A stretch of DNA of 64,000 nt from Planctomycetaceae bacterium (lineage in GTDB: Bacteria > Planctomycetota > Planctomycetia > Planctomycetales > Planctomycetaceae): contig JAHBXV010000024.1 in the NCBI GenBank assembly GCA_019636285.1, positions 33,464 through 97,463 of the forward strand, given 5' to 3'. Position numbers and translations under genes: made by a program. How positions within the stretch are numbered: position 1 is the first letter of the stretch; each line of letters begins with the position of its first letter. The notes below the pieces were generated by a model. It worked only from the letters and a program-made list of their open reading frames with translations. It made no database searches and was not told the DNA's origin. This document shows, one piece after another, positions 15,198 to 26,131 of the stretch.

Positions 15198-18100
15198 ATG
15201 ATCGCGAACCGCGATGATCGTCGTCCGGAAACCGTTGTTGTTGTCGGCAACGGCATGGTCGGACACCGCTTTTGCGAACAGTTGTCGGCACGCGATCGAT
15301 GCGGTCGGTACCAACTGGTCACTTTTTGCGAAGAAGCGCGTGCCGCCTACGACCGAGTTCATCTCAGTGAATTCTTCACCCACCGCGACGCCAGCCGCTT
15401 GGCGCTGACAACGGCCGACTGGTACTCGCGGAATGGCATCGAGCTCTATCTGGGTGACGCGGTCGTGAAAATCGATCGTTTCGCGAAGACGGTCCATTCT
15501 CGGGAAGGACGGATTCTGTCGTACGACAAACTGGTCCTGGCGACCGGTTCCGCGCCTTTCGTGCCGCCGATACCCGGTGTCGATAAGAGTGGGGTCTTTG
15601 TTTACCGCACGATCGACGACCTCGAGGCGATGCTGGCCCATGGGAACAAAGCCCGATCGGCGGCGGTCATTGGCGGGGGGCTGCTCGGGCTGGAGGCCGC
15701 GAAGGCCGTGCACGACATGGGCCTCGACACGCACGTTGTCGAGTTTTCGCCGCGCCTGATGCCCCGCCAACTCGACGATGCCGGCTCGCGAATGCTGGTC
15801 TCGAAGATTTCGCAACTGGGTGTCTCGGTTCATCTCGATCGATCAACGCGGGAAATCCTGGGCGACGACCATGTTGATGGATTGCGATTCCAGGATGGAG
15901 CAACTTTGCCCGTCGACATGGTCGTCATTTCCGCCGGTATTCACCCGCGGGACGAACTGGCGAAGGAAGCTGGTCTCGACCTGGGACCGCGTGGCGGCGT
16001 GATGATTAACGAAGGGCTCCTCACGAGCGATCCACATATCTTCGCGATCGGTGAAGTCGCCTTGTTTCGCGGAATGGTCTATGGACTGGTTGCGCCCGGA
16101 TATTCAATGGCCGACGTCCTGGCAGCGCGACTCACCGGCGAATCGGCGGAGTTTCGCGGCGCCGACCTGTCGACGCAATTGAAGCTGCTGGGCGTCGACG
16201 TCGCGTCTTTTGGCGACTATGAAGCCGATGCCGACGTCGCGAAGAGCCTGGTCTTCGAAGACCCCATCGCCGGAATCTATCGTCGCCTGCTGGTCTCGTC
16301 GGACGGTCGGCATCTGCTCGGGGGCATTCTTGTCGGCGATGCCTCCGACTTCCGCAAGCTCTTGTCTCTGTGTCGTGGCGGCAAACCCTTGCCCGTCTCG
16401 GCAGCGTCACTCGTTGTCAGCCGCGGAGCCTTGCCCGATGTCGCCGCGACCAATCTACCCGAAGATCCCGCCGAATCGATCTGCTCGTGCAATAACGTCA
16501 CCCTCGGCGCGCTGAAGGCGGCGATTGCCGATGGGGCCACGACGGTTGAAATTCTCAAGACCTGCACTCGCGCGGGGTCGGGTTGCGGCGGTTGTCTGCC
16601 TCAAGTGACCGATCTGCTGCACCGCGAACTGGCATGTTCCGGAAAAGCGGTCAACGCGGCATTGTGCGAGCACTTCAAATTCACTCGGCAGGAGCTTTTT
16701 CAAATCGTCAAAGTCAAGGAGATCCGAACTTTTGGCGAACTGCTCGAGTCGCACGGACGCGGAGACGGTTGTGAAATCTGCAAGCCGACCGTGGCCTCGA
16801 TTCTGGCCAGCTTGTGGAATGAAGAAATCCTGAAAGACGACCATGCGACTCTTCAGGATACGAATGACCGCTTCCTGGCGAACATTCAGCGCGGCGGTCT
16901 TTATTCGATCGTGCCGCGCGTACCCGGGGGGGAAATTACTCCCGAGAAGTTGATCGTCCTGGGCGCGGTGGCGAAGAAGTACGGGCTCTACACGAAGATC
17001 ACGGGGGGGCAGCGAATCGATTTGTTCGGGGCACCCGCGCACCGTCTCCCGGATATCTGGGAGGATCTCGTCGAGGCGGGCTTTGAAAGCGGACATGCCT
17101 ACGGGAAAGCACTTCGCACGGTGAAGAGCTGCGTCGGCTCGACGTGGTGCCGCTACGGAGTGGGCGATTCGGTCGGTTTCGCGATTCGAATCGAGAACCG
17201 CTACAAGGGTCTCCGCGCGCCGCACAAGATCAAGGGAGCGGTCTCTGGATGCACGCGAGAATGTGCCGAGGCGCAGGGGAAAGACTTCGGCCTGATCGCG
17301 ACCGAGAACGGTTACAACCTGTATGTATGCGGGAACGGCGGTACGCGCCCAAGACATGCGGACCTGCTCGCTACTAACCTGGACGAGGAGACCTGCATTC
17401 GCTACCTCGACCGATTCCTGATGTATTACGTGACAACGGCCGATCGGCTGATGCGAACATCGGTCTGGCTCGAGAAGCTTCCCGGCCGACTGGAGCATCT
17501 GAAACAGGTCATCATCGAAGACAAGCTCGGGATCGCGGCGGACCTGGAAGCCATGATGCAGCGAGTCGTGGACAGCTATCGCTGCGAATGGGCCGATGTC
17601 GTCCGCGATCCCCGAAAACGAGCCTTCTTTCGCCAGTTCGTGAATACCGACGAAACCGATCCGGATATCGAACTGATCGAGGAACGCGGCCAGCTTCGTC
17701 CGGCCGATTGGCCCAAAGACAATGGTCTCGTGACGACACTGACGCTGCCGGACGGATCCGAGGCCCGATCCATCGACGTCGACCGGACCTGGGTTCGCGT
17801 CGGAAAAGTCTCCGATTTCCCGGCCGATGGCGGACATGCGGTGCGCTATGGCTATCTTCAGATCGCGGTGTTTCGTTTCGCTTGTCGCGGGGAATGGCAT
17901 GCGACCACGAACATGTGCCCGCATAAACAAGAACTGGTCCTCGCCAGGGGGATAATTGGCGATGCCGATGGCGAGCCCAAAGTGGCATGCCCCCTGCATA
18001 AGAAGACCTTTTCGCTTCGCACGGGGGCCTGTTTGACCGGCGAGCCGTATTCGATCGATACCTTCCCCGTGCGAATTGATGGCGACAATGTTCTGTTGCT

Positions 18101-18245
18101 CCTGCCGCCCCCCGGACGACTGGCGAGCGGCCCCGCCGTCGAACAGCGACGCCGCGCGACGTCCTGCGGAGTCTGTTCGGCAACGGCACAGGCAGCCGGA
18201 ATCGGCACGACGAACGGGCAGAACGTCGGACATAGCATGACGTGA
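15198..18245 (+). CDS. nirB: Assimilatory nitrite reductase NirB-NirD fusion
   Basis: From ATG 15198 there are 1015 residues. Domains in order: FAD/NAD oxidoreductase (about 10-300; VVVVGNGMVGHRFCEQL, AVIGGGLLGLEAA), BFD-type [2Fe-2S] domain (about 425-475; SICSCNNVT, CTRAGSGCGGC), a second Cys-containing piece near 525, nitrite/sulfite reductase domain (about 565-860) with the [4Fe-4S]-siroheme ligands SCVGSTWC and SGCTRECAEA, and a NirD Rieske domain (about 860-985) with CPH and CPLH. It reduces nitrite to ammonium in the cytoplasm. Fused NirD is uncommon, and the retained Cys/His ligands mean the Rieske centre is probably real. It is the first gene of the nitrate cluster. An earlier in-frame start exists, but the Rossmann motif would then be over 100 residues in. 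Confidence 0.93.
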   Translation: MIANRDDRRPETVVVVGNGMVGHRFCEQLSARDRCGRYQLVTFCEEARAAYDRVHLSEFFTHRDASRLALTTADWYSRNGIELYLGDAVVKIDRFAKTVHSREGRILSYDKLVLATGSAPFVPPIPGVDKSGVFVYRTIDDLEAMLAHGNKARSAAVIGGGLLGLEAAKAVHDMGLDTHVVEFSPRLMPRQLDDAGSRMLVSKISQLGVSVHLDRSTREILGDDHVDGLRFQDGATLPVDMVVISAGIHPRDELAKEAGLDLGPRGGVMINEGLLTSDPHIFAIGEVALFRGMVYGLVAPGYSMADVLAARLTGESAEFRGADLSTQLKLLGVDVASFGDYEADADVAKSLVFEDPIAGIYRRLLVSSDGRHLLGGILVGDASDFRKLLSLCRGGKPLPVSAASLVVSRGALPDVAATNLPEDPAESICSCNNVTLGALKAAIADGATTVEILKTCTRAGSGCGGCLPQVTDLLHRELACSGKAVNAALCEHFKFTRQELFQIVKVKEIRTFGELLESHGRGDGCEICKPTVASILASLWNEEILKDDHATLQDTNDRFLANIQRGGLYSIVPRVPGGEITPEKLIVLGAVAKKYGLYTKITGGQRIDLFGAPAHRLPDIWEDLVEAGFESGHAYGKALRTVKSCVGSTWCRYGVGDSVGFAIRIENRYKGLRAPHKIKGAVSGCTRECAEAQGKDFGLIATENGYNLYVCGNGGTRPRHADLLATNLDEETCIRYLDRFLMYYVTTADRLMRTSVWLEKLPGRLEHLKQVIIEDKLGIAADLEAMMQRVVDSYRCEWADVVRDPRKRAFFRQFVNTDETDPDIELIEERGQLRPADWPKDNGLVTTLTLPDGSEARSIDVDRTWVRVGKVSDFPADGGHAVRYGYLQIAVFRFACRGEWHATTNMCPHKQELVLARGIIGDADGEPKVACPLHKKTFSLRTGACLTGEPYSIDTFPVRIDGDNVLLLLPPPGRLASGPAVEQRRRATSCGVCSATAQAAGIGTTNGQNVGHSMT

Positions 18246-18310
18246 TCGCGTTCGATTTCATCCGTGCCGCGCTTGGCAGTCCTTGAATCATTCTCCGTCA
18301 AAGCCAGTCC

Positions 18311-19927
18311 ATGTCCGCCGTTCTTCACGATCACCGATCCACGACCAGCACGGCGTTTCCGCTGCTGTTGGCCGACTTGCTGGAAGAACAACAGGATCTT
18401 TCGGCGGTCGAACGATTCTCGCAGTACCACGACCGTGCCGGGTCTCCTCCGCGGGAAGTCTATTATCGTGCCCTGCTTCCCGCGCGAGCCCCGATCGCTG
18501 GCGAGCAATACGCGTTCGAAGTCGACCTCGACCGCTGTTCCGGCTGCAAAGCCTGCGTGACGGCGTGCCACAACCTGAACGGCCTGGATGGCGCGGAAAC
18601 CTGGAGGAAAGTCGGTCTGCTTCACGAACAGCGAAAGAGCTTACCGGTTCTGCAACACGTCACCACCGCCTGTCATCATTGCCTCGAACCGGGCTGCCTA
18701 TCGGCCTGCCCGACGCGGGCATACGAGAAAGACCCGGTGACGGGGATCGTGCGACACCTTGACGACCAATGCTTCGGCTGTCAGTACTGCGTGCTCGCAT
18801 GCCCCTACGAAGTCCCGCAATACCACGCCGGGAAGGGGATCGTGCGAAAGTGCGACATGTGCACGCAGCGGCTGGGAGCCGGGGAAGCGCCGGCTTGCGT
18901 GCAGTCGTGCCCGCACGAGGCTATTCGCATCTCTATAGTCGTGACTGATGACGTGCGGCGGAAAGCCGAACGGGGAGAGTTCCTTCCGGCATCCCCCAGC
19001 CCGACTCATACGTTCCCCACGACCGTCTACCGGACGACACGACATCTGGCGGACGACCTGTCTTCCGGCGATGAAGATCGCGCGCGTCCGGAGCACGTCC
19101 ACTGGCCGCTGGCGATCATGCTCGTCCTGAGCCAGTGGTCGGTCGGTCTGGTGGCGGCCGCCTGGATCTCATCCGACGCGATTCTCGATCGGCGACTGCT
19201 CGTTGCTTCGACGGTTCTGGCGATCATCGCGTCGGTCGCCGCGACACTTCACATGGGGCGTCCCTGGCTGGCGTATCGCGCGATCCTTGGCTGGCGAACA
19301 AGTTGGTTGAGTCGCGAAATTATCGTATTCGGCACATATCAGGGACTCGTGACAACCGCGACTTCGCTGGCGTTTGAATGGCCATTGTCATCAGCGTTCC
19401 CGATCTCGCTCTCAGCGATGGAATTCCAGGCAATGGCCGTCGGCGCGGCCGGAGTTGGCTGCTCGATCATGATTTACGCAGTCACGCCGCGTCCCTATTG
19501 GAGCCTGCGAAGAACAACTGCTCGTTTTCTTGGAACCAGCCTGCTTCTCGGATCGGCGTCGGCGATGACATTCGCATCAACGGCGAATGTTGATACCGAA
19601 CCAAAGCTCATCTGGGTTATGGCTTTAACTGTTGCCGTGTCCCTAATCGCGCTGAGCATGGTGCCTTGTCGGCGTCAGATGAATGCTCGCTGGAATCTAC
19701 GGACCAACACACTTCTGGCGGAGGTGTTGCGTCCACTCGTCGTCGCCCGATGGATGCTCCTCGGACTTGGATTGATCGTGCTGACGTCTACCCGTGCATT
19801 GCCAGGAGTCGGAATCGCCGGTCCGCTCATCGGAATGACACTATTAATTATCGGCGAGCTCACCGAACGCGCGTTGTTCTTCGCGGCGGCAAGTTCGCCC
19901 CGCATGCCGGGAGGTGCCGCGTCATGA
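18311..19927 (+). CDS. DmsB-DmsC fusion, iron-sulfur and membrane anchor subunit
   Basis: In this 538-residue protein, residues about 65-225 carry four ferredoxin-like cysteine clusters ([43 protein letters not shown] with CVQSC), as in DmsB-type subunits holding four [4Fe-4S] centres. Residues about 265-530 contain eight hydrophobic segments resembling the DmsC/YnfH quinol-oxidising anchor ([26 protein letters not shown]). The two are separate proteins in E. coli DMSO reductase. It sits 65 bp after NirB, and its stop overlaps the nitrate reductase start (ATGA at 19924). It most likely passes electrons from quinol to the cytoplasmic molybdoenzyme. A separate DMSO reductase role is unlikely, since no other catalytic subunit is present. 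Confidence 0.88.
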   Translation: MSAVLHDHRSTTSTAFPLLLADLLEEQQDLSAVERFSQYHDRAGSPPREVYYRALLPARAPIAGEQYAFEVDLDRCSGCKACVTACHNLNGLDGAETWRKVGLLHEQRKSLPVLQHVTTACHHCLEPGCLSACPTRAYEKDPVTGIVRHLDDQCFGCQYCVLACPYEVPQYHAGKGIVRKCDMCTQRLGAGEAPACVQSCPHEAIRISIVVTDDVRRKAERGEFLPASPSPTHTFPTTVYRTTRHLADDLSSGDEDRARPEHVHWPLAIMLVLSQWSVGLVAAAWISSDAILDRRLLVASTVLAIIASVAATLHMGRPWLAYRAILGWRTSWLSREIIVFGTYQGLVTTATSLAFEWPLSSAFPISLSAMEFQAMAVGAAGVGCSIMIYAVTPRPYWSLRRTTARFLGTSLLLGSASAMTFASTANVDTEPKLIWVMALTVAVSLIALSMVPCRRQMNARWNLRTNTLLAEVLRPLVVARWMLLGLGLIVLTSTRALPGVGIAGPLIGMTLLIIGELTERALFFAAASSPRMPGGAAS

Positions 19928-22182
19928 CCATGACCAATCTCTCAGCCAAGGCCTGGCTGACGTTTCGCGAACGGGCACGACAACTGATTCATCAGACCGA
20001 AGGCCCGCTGACGCGAGAACTCATACAGTCTCCGGCGCGGTTCGGGTTGGGACGGCTGCCGGCCTCGCGGCAGCCAACCTCGACGACGCGAACGACGTGC
20101 GGTTTCTGTTCCACCGGATGTGGGTTGACGGTTCATCTCGATGGAAATGAAGCCATCTCGCTGTCACCGTCGCCCGACTATCCGGTGAACCTGGGAATGG
20201 CTTGCCCCAAGGGCTGGGAAGCGCTCGAGGTCTTGAAATCGCCGGATCGCGCGACCACACCTTTGGTCCGGGCTCCGGACGGAACCTTACGCCCGGTGGG
20301 ATGGGACGTTGCCATTCCCCAATTCGTGCAGAGACTGCAAGCGATTCAAGACAGGCACGGACCGGAAGGAGCCGCGTTTCTGGGAAGCGGGCAGTTGCCA
20401 ACGGAAGAACTCGCATTTCTGGGTGCGTTATGCAAATTCGGACTCGGGATGTTGCACGGCGATGCCAACACACGGCAGTGCATGGCCACCTCGGCCGTGG
20501 CCTATAAGCAGTCGTTCGGTTTCGACGCGCCGCCGTTTACCTATGCCGACTTCGAGGCGTCGGACGTTCTGGTCTTCGTCGGGGCGAATCCATGCATCGC
20601 GCATCCCATACTCTGGGAAAGGGTGGTCCGAAACCAGCTCTCGCCCGAGATCGTCGTCATCGATCCGCGACGGACCGAGACGGCCATGCAGGCGACTCGT
20701 CACCTCGCGATTCGGCCAAAAGGCGATTTGTCGCTACTTTACGGTGTTGCCCGCATTCTCATCGAGAACGACTGGATCGATCGGGAATACGTGGAGACCC
20801 ATACGAGCGGCTTCGCCGATTTCGCGAATCATGTTGCCGGCTACACGCCCAGTCGAGTGACGGAAGATTGCGGAATCGATCCCGTGGACGTGACCTCCCT
20901 GGCGGAGACCATCCATCGGGGGAAGGCGGTCTCGTTCTGGTGGACGATGGGAGTCAATCAGAGCCATCAGGGGGTGCGGACCGCGCAGGCCATCATTGCC
21001 ATGTCGTTAATGACGGGCAATATCGGCCGACCGGGAACGGGACCAAACTCGATCACCGGTCAGTGCAATGCGATGGGATCGCGGCTGTTCAGTCATACGA
21101 CGGGCTTACCCGGCGGCCGCGATTTCACCAACGGCATCCATCGTCGTGAAGTGGCCTCGATTCTGGACATACCGGTGGAACGAATCCCAGCCGAGAACAG
21201 TCTCGCCTACCCGGAAATCCTCAAGGCGATCGAACAGCGAGAGATTCGTGCCTTGTGGATCGTTGGAACCAACCCGGCTCATTCCTGGATCGATCAAAGC
21301 GCGCTCCGCCGCCTGCGAGACAACCTCGATCTGCTCGTTGTTCAGGATATGTACGTGTCGACGGAAACGGCACAATTGGCCGATATTGTCCTGCCGGCGG
21401 CGGGCTGGGGCGAGAAAGAAGGGACATTCATCAACTCTGAACGACGAATCAGCGTCATCAAGAAAGTTGCCCGTCCGCCGGGGCTCGCGCTTCCGGACCT
21501 GTCTATCTTTCGGCTCATAGCTGCCGCCGCCGGATGCGCATCGCTTTTCGAGAGGTGGCGAACGGCGGAGGAGGTTTTCGTCATTCTGCAGGAATTGTCC
21601 GCTGGCCGGCCATGCGATTTCATGGGAATCAACGGCTATCGGCATCTGGACGCGGCCGGAGGCATACAATGGCCCTTTACCGCCGAAAGAGAGGAGATCC
21701 GAACCGAAAGACGACTGTTTGAATCCGGTCATTTCTATACGACCGATCGCCGCGCGCGCTTCCAGTTCGAAGACTCGCGCCCCCTTTCGGAACCGCCGGA
21801 TGACGATTATCCGCTGATCTTGATTACCGGCCGCGGAAGCGTCGCGCAATGGCATACTGGGACGCGAACCGGCAAATCCGCCGTGCTTCGTCAATTGGCG
21901 CCCGATGATCTCATTGCCGAGATTCACCCGGACGATGCCAGATGGTTCGACATACCACCTGGATGTCTCGTCGAAATCCGTTCGCGACGCGGCAGCGTGA
22001 CAGCGACGGCTTTCGTCACCGCAACGATTCAGCCCGGACAGGTCTTTCTACCCATGCATGATCGTCGAGTGAACCTGCTGACCTATCCGGCATTCGACCC
22101 ACACTCGCGTCAGCCATCTTATAAGGACTGCGCGATCTCGATTCGCCGGGGACCAGGTCGCGGCTCGGCTCGTCCTCGATGA
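19924..22182 (+). CDS. nasA: Assimilatory nitrate reductase, NasA/NarB-type molybdoenzyme
   Basis: From ATG 19924 the protein has 752 residues. A [4Fe-4S] site is formed by [14 protein letters not shown] (about 57-70) and MACPKGW (about 92). The Mo-bis-MGD ligand is the Cys in [18 protein letters not shown] (about 185), as in NasA/NarB. Further family motifs are [38 protein letters not shown] and the C-terminal dinucleotide-binding domain [19 protein letters not shown]. No Tat signal is present, so it is cytoplasmic and assimilatory. It reduces nitrate to nitrite and shares a 4-base overlap with the DmsBC fusion, its probable electron donor. An upstream in-frame extension of 86 codons overlaps that gene and is rejected. 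Confidence 0.92.
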   Translation: MTMTNLSAKAWLTFRERARQLIHQTEGPLTRELIQSPARFGLGRLPASRQPTSTTRTTCGFCSTGCGLTVHLDGNEAISLSPSPDYPVNLGMACPKGWEALEVLKSPDRATTPLVRAPDGTLRPVGWDVAIPQFVQRLQAIQDRHGPEGAAFLGSGQLPTEELAFLGALCKFGLGMLHGDANTRQCMATSAVAYKQSFGFDAPPFTYADFEASDVLVFVGANPCIAHPILWERVVRNQLSPEIVVIDPRRTETAMQATRHLAIRPKGDLSLLYGVARILIENDWIDREYVETHTSGFADFANHVAGYTPSRVTEDCGIDPVDVTSLAETIHRGKAVSFWWTMGVNQSHQGVRTAQAIIAMSLMTGNIGRPGTGPNSITGQCNAMGSRLFSHTTGLPGGRDFTNGIHRREVASILDIPVERIPAENSLAYPEILKAIEQREIRALWIVGTNPAHSWIDQSALRRLRDNLDLLVVQDMYVSTETAQLADIVLPAAGWGEKEGTFINSERRISVIKKVARPPGLALPDLSIFRLIAAAAGCASLFERWRTAEEVFVILQELSAGRPCDFMGINGYRHLDAAGGIQWPFTAEREEIRTERRLFESGHFYTTDRRARFQFEDSRPLSEPPDDDYPLILITGRGSVAQWHTGTRTGKSAVLRQLAPDDLIAEIHPDDARWFDIPPGCLVEIRSRRGSVTATAFVTATIQPGQVFLPMHDRRVNLLTYPAFDPHSRQPSYKDCAISIRRGPGRGSARPR

Positions 22183-22248
22183 AATCGGCGTCCGTTGCCG
22201 TCAGCCGTCGGATGATCCCGTTGAGAAGTCTTCGTGGGGTTTCATGAA

Positions 22249-23778
22249 ATGTTGATCGTGGTGCAACAACCGTCGTCTCGCGCCGTCGGTGAAGAGAAGC
22301 CGGTCCGATGGCCTCGAAGAGCGAACGTGGGAAGACTCGCGCTGGCGACCTTCCTGGCGATGGTGGCGGGTTGTGGATCTTCATCGGCACCAGGAGATCG
22401 TTCGAACTCCGCTGGACTTCCGCCCGCTGAGTCTGAAATCCTCTCCCCCGAGAGCGAGACATTCATCATCCCACTGAATGTTGAAAAGGACACCTTGAAA
22501 TTCGGCATCATCAAACTGACTGATTGCGCGCCGCTGGTGATCGCGAGGGAATTGGGCTACTTCGACGATGAAGGGCTGACGGTCGCGCTGGAAGCCCAGG
22601 CGAACTGGAAGACCCTTCTCGATCGCGTCATTGGCGGAGAACTCGACGGAGCCCACATGCTGGCCGGCCAGCCGATCGCCGCGACCATCGGGTATGGCAC
22701 GTCGGCGGAGATTGTCACGCCCTACAGCATGGATCGGAATGGAAACGCGATTACCGTCTCGAAGGCCATTTGGGCCGCGATGCAGGAGGTCGATCCGAAC
22801 CTGGCATCGACAGCGCCGCCTCACCCCATAACAGCAGCGGCCCTGAAGGTCGTCGCCGATCGGGCAAAGGGGGCCGGTGAACCACTCAAGCTTGCCATGG
22901 TTTTTCCCGTATCGGCACACAATTACGAATTGCGGTACTGGCTGGCCGCGTCCGGGATACATCCCGGCTTCTACACGGCTGACGACACGCGCGGGGTCAT
23001 CGACGGAGACGTGCTGATCTCGGTGACGCCGCCCCCGCAGATGCCGGCAAACATGGATGCCGGGACGATCCAGGGATTCTGCGTCGGCGAGCCGTGGAAT
23101 CAACAGGCTGTCGTGAAAGACATCGGCGTCGCGGTAATCACCGACCACGAGATCTGGAACGACAACCCCGAAAAGGTCTTCGGCGTGACGCGCGCGTTCG
23201 CCGAGTCCAACCCCAGAACCTTGCTGGCCGTCACCAAGGCGTTGATTCGAGCCGGAAAATGGCTCGACGCTCGCGGCGTGGATGGTTCCTACGTCAATCG
23301 CGAGAAAGCGTGCGAAATCCTGTCGCGTCCCGAATACGTGGGGGCGGATCTCGACGTGTTGCGAAACAGCATGATCGGTACGTTTCTTTACCAAAAAGGC
23401 GACCGACGTCCCGTCCCGGAATTCAACACCTTCTTCGATGGATTCGCGAACTACCCCTACTACAGCGATTGCATCTGGTATTTGACACAAATGCGGCGCT
23501 GGGGTCAGCTCGCCGACGACAAGGACGATTCCTGGTACGCGGAAGTCGCCGCGAAGGTGTATCGGGCGGACATCTACCGTGAAGCCGCGCGACTTCTCGT
23601 CGATCAAGGGGCCTTGATGGAGTCGGAAGTTCCGTGGGGCACCGACGGTTATCGGGAACCGACCAGTGCCTTCATCGACGGGGTTCCCTACGACGGTCGT
23701 CAACCGAATGCCTATATCGATTCACTAAAGATCGGCAGAAAGAGCAGGGCCCTGACGACGGCGGTCGGTCAGAAGTGA
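22249..23778 (+). CDS. nrtA: Nitrate ABC transporter substrate-binding lipoprotein NrtA-like
   Basis: I use ATG 22249, giving 509 residues. A lipoprotein signal with lipobox MVAGC lies near residue 42, preceded by a long basic n-region, so the true start may be later. The body matches the NrtA/CmpA family: [48 protein letters not shown], then [38 protein letters not shown]. It binds nitrate (possibly nitrite or bicarbonate) at the cell surface and delivers it to the permease at 23953. Location after nasA supports nitrate as substrate. Confidence 0.9.
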   Translation: MLIVVQQPSSRAVGEEKPVRWPRRANVGRLALATFLAMVAGCGSSSAPGDRSNSAGLPPAESEILSPESETFIIPLNVEKDTLKFGIIKLTDCAPLVIARELGYFDDEGLTVALEAQANWKTLLDRVIGGELDGAHMLAGQPIAATIGYGTSAEIVTPYSMDRNGNAITVSKAIWAAMQEVDPNLASTAPPHPITAAALKVVADRAKGAGEPLKLAMVFPVSAHNYELRYWLAASGIHPGFYTADDTRGVIDGDVLISVTPPPQMPANMDAGTIQGFCVGEPWNQQAVVKDIGVAVITDHEIWNDNPEKVFGVTRAFAESNPRTLLAVTKALIRAGKWLDARGVDGSYVNREKACEILSRPEYVGADLDVLRNSMIGTFLYQKGDRRPVPEFNTFFDGFANYPYYSDCIWYLTQMRRWGQLADDKDDSWYAEVAAKVYRADIYREAARLLVDQGALMESEVPWGTDGYREPTSAFIDGVPYDGRQPNAYIDSLKIGRKSRALTTAVGQK

Positions 23779-23952
23779 TCGCACGACTTTTCTGAAATGA
23801 GTTAGTGATTCACCTGGCGATATGAGCGCCGCAGGCCGGTCGAGCAATATCGAGACATCGCTCCGTCATTGAACAGTGCCCGGTAATGGCCGCGCCGCCG
23901 CGGCGACGTGATGGCTGACTTCGTTTGAATCCATATCACGACACGGGAACTC

Positions 23953-25077
23953 ATGGGGAAAGACATGAACTGGCTGAAGAGACGCTTGCAGAAACTCGTG
24001 CATCTCATGGGTCTGGAAGCCCTGGAGCCCGTGATTCTATTGTGCTTTGGAGATTCGCCTCGCGAACAATTGCCGCGGATCGCGCGGATGATCGTGCTAC
24101 CGCTCCTGGCGATTGGTACCTTTCTACTGGTCTGGGGAATGGCGGCGAGCACCATCGAAACCAAGTATGGTTCGATCCCGACCCCCGGCGACGTTCTTGC
24201 CGCCGGAGCATCGTTGTGGAACGCTCACGTCCAGGCCAGGAACGATCGCGCCGCCTTCCAGGACGGCCTGGAAGCCAGGTCCAATGGCTTTCGCGCGAAG
24301 GCCCGAATTCTCAGAAATCGGGCTAATTCGGCCTCTGATTCGGCCCGAGCGACATGGAACGAACAAGCCGATCGACTCGATCTCCTCGCCACGAAAACGC
24401 TCAACAAGCGATATTCCGGAAGCCCGACTTATGTCGACCAGATTTTTACCAGCCTCAAGACCGTCTTCACGGCGTTCGTGCTGGCTTCGCTGGTGGCGGT
24501 GCCTCTCGGCATTCTCTGCGGACTCAACCCGGTCTTCATGGCGTGCGTGAATCCATTCGTGCAGATCTTCAAGCCGGTCTCTCCGCTGGCGTGGCTGCCC
24601 ATCGTGATGATCGTCGTGGGCGCCGTTTATACGACCGATCCACGAGAAGCCTGGTTCGAGAAGCCTTTCATCAGCTCGGCCATCACCGTGGCGTTGTGCT
24701 CTCTGTGGCCCACGCTGGTCAATACGGCGCTGGGTGTGGCTTCCATAGACAAGGATTATCTGAACGTCGCGAGAGTCTTGCAGCTCAGTTTCTTTCAGCG
24801 AGTTTTCAAGATCGTTCTTCCAGCATCGCTGCCACTGATGTTTACCGGCCTGCGGATTTCGCTGGGCGTGGGCTGGATGGTTTTGATCGCGGCGGAAATG
24901 CTCGCGCAGAACCCAGGCCTCGGTAAATTTGTCTGGGATATGTTCCAGAACGGCAGCAGTCAGACACTCGCGCAAATCATGGTGGCAGTCTTCACGATCG
25001 GCTGTATCGGCTTCCTGCTCGACCGCATGATGATTCTGCTGCAAAGGTCCGTCAGCTTCGATGGCGCCGGCGCCTGA
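23953..25077 (+). CDS. nrtB: Nitrate ABC transporter permease NrtB-like
   Basis: The 374-residue protein has a first membrane segment at about 45-64 ([18 protein letters not shown]), an extended charged helical region at about 85-160 rich in Arg, Ala and Asn, then the BPD-type permease core: [40 protein letters not shown], and the EAA loop [45 protein letters not shown]. NrtB proteins normally have a much shorter link between the first segment and the core. ATG 23953 is used; an alternative ATG at 23965 is equally plausible. It follows nrtA by 174 bp, a gap in which I see nothing. Confidence 0.9.
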   Translation: MGKDMNWLKRRLQKLVHLMGLEALEPVILLCFGDSPREQLPRIARMIVLPLLAIGTFLLVWGMAASTIETKYGSIPTPGDVLAAGASLWNAHVQARNDRAAFQDGLEARSNGFRAKARILRNRANSASDSARATWNEQADRLDLLATKTLNKRYSGSPTYVDQIFTSLKTVFTAFVLASLVAVPLGILCGLNPVFMACVNPFVQIFKPVSPLAWLPIVMIVVGAVYTTDPREAWFEKPFISSAITVALCSLWPTLVNTALGVASIDKDYLNVARVLQLSFFQRVFKIVLPASLPLMFTGLRISLGVGWMVLIAAEMLAQNPGLGKFVWDMFQNGSSQTLAQIMVAVFTIGCIGFLLDRMMILLQRSVSFDGAGA

Positions 25078-25234
25078 CGACAATCCGCGTCGAACGTCCG
25101 GATTGGCTTCGCCATTAAGAGATTCTCGCACAACGCTCGTGCAATAACGTGCTTGCCTGGTGTTCCTCGGGGTTCCGACAGGCATGACCGGTCGTGCGAG
25201 AGGTTCCAGGCTCACTCGGCGCGGAAGGATCAGC

Positions 25235-26065
25235 ATGTCGTTCCTGACTCTCGCAAACGTCTCAAAGTCATTCGGTAGCGGCTCAGGACGTCACGACGTT
25301 CTGGCAAACGTGACGCTGAACGTCGAGCGGGGCGAGTTCGTCGCGATCGTCGGCTACTCCGGGAGCGGAAAGACGACTTTGATCTCGCTCCTTGCCGGTC
25401 TGCTCGAAGCCGACTCCGGCCAGATTTGTCTTGACGGAGAAGCGATCCAGGGGCCCGGACCCGATCGGGGAGTGGTCTTTCAGAACTACTCGCTACTGCC
25501 GTGGCTGACCGTTCACGAGAATGTCGCGCTGGCAGTCGATCGTGTCTTTCCAAGCCTGACGCGGCCGCAGCGCGACCAGAAAGTTCGGTACTACTTGATG
25601 CTGGTGAACCTCTCGGCGGCGGCTGGGAAGTATCCGTCGCAACTGTCGGGCGGCATGAGGCAGCGGGTTTCCGTGGCGCGGGCGCTGTCGATGGATCCAG
25701 AGATTCTGCTACTGGATGAACCACTCTCCGCGCTCGATGCCCTCACGCGCGCCACCTTGCAGGATGAGATCGTCCGCATCCGGGAAACAGACCGTAAAAC
25801 GGTCATTCTCATCACGAACGACGTTGACGAGGGGATCCTGATGGCCGACCGGTTGATCCCTCTTTCGGCCGGCCCCTCGGCAACCCTGGGGCCGTCCTTC
25901 GATGTCCAAATTCCGAGACCGCGCGATCGCAAGGGGCTCAATCACGATCCGGAGTTCAAGCGCATTCGTCGCGAGGTTGTCGACTGGCTGCTGGCTTCGG
26001 GCCACGAGAAGTCGCGTCGCGAGCCATCGTTCGCGGCTGTCGAGGTCGCGCCAGCCCTTACCTGA
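25235..26065 (+). CDS. nrtC: ABC transporter ATP-binding protein, nitrate family (NrtC-like)
   Basis: The ATG at 25235 is preceded by GGAAGGA and gives 276 residues; an in-frame extension upstream is unsupported. Walker A is GYSGSGKTT, the Q-loop region is [14 protein letters not shown], the signature is [15 protein letters not shown] and Walker B is [14 protein letters not shown]; the switch His is replaced ([16 protein letters not shown] has Asn at that position). It lacks the C-terminal substrate-binding domain of cyanobacterial NrtC. It pairs with the NrtD-like ATPase at 26132 to power the permease. The Asn in place of the switch His suggests an asymmetric dimer in which the second ATPase does more of the hydrolysis. 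Confidence 0.88.
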   Translation: MSFLTLANVSKSFGSGSGRHDVLANVTLNVERGEFVAIVGYSGSGKTTLISLLAGLLEADSGQICLDGEAIQGPGPDRGVVFQNYSLLPWLTVHENVALAVDRVFPSLTRPQRDQKVRYYLMLVNLSAAAGKYPSQLSGGMRQRVSVARALSMDPEILLLDEPLSALDALTRATLQDEIVRIRETDRKTVILITNDVDEGILMADRLIPLSAGPSATLGPSFDVQIPRPRDRKGLNHDPEFKRIRREVVDWLLASGHEKSRREPSFAAVEVAPALT

Positions 26066-26131
26066 CGTCGCGAGAGCCTTATTCTCGCTCGATTCCGACC
26101 GATCCGGCAAGTTCTCACGGGTATAACTCAC

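Noticed and set aside
16455..18233. 592-codon minus-strand frame opposite nirB
   Set aside because: It is a long antisense open frame typical of GC-rich coding DNA; the plus strand encodes all NirB and NirD motifs.
18311..22182. A DMSO reductase operon
   Set aside because: The catalytic subunit has the Cys molybdenum ligand and sequence pattern of NasA/NarB, no Tat signal, and lies inside a nitrate cluster.
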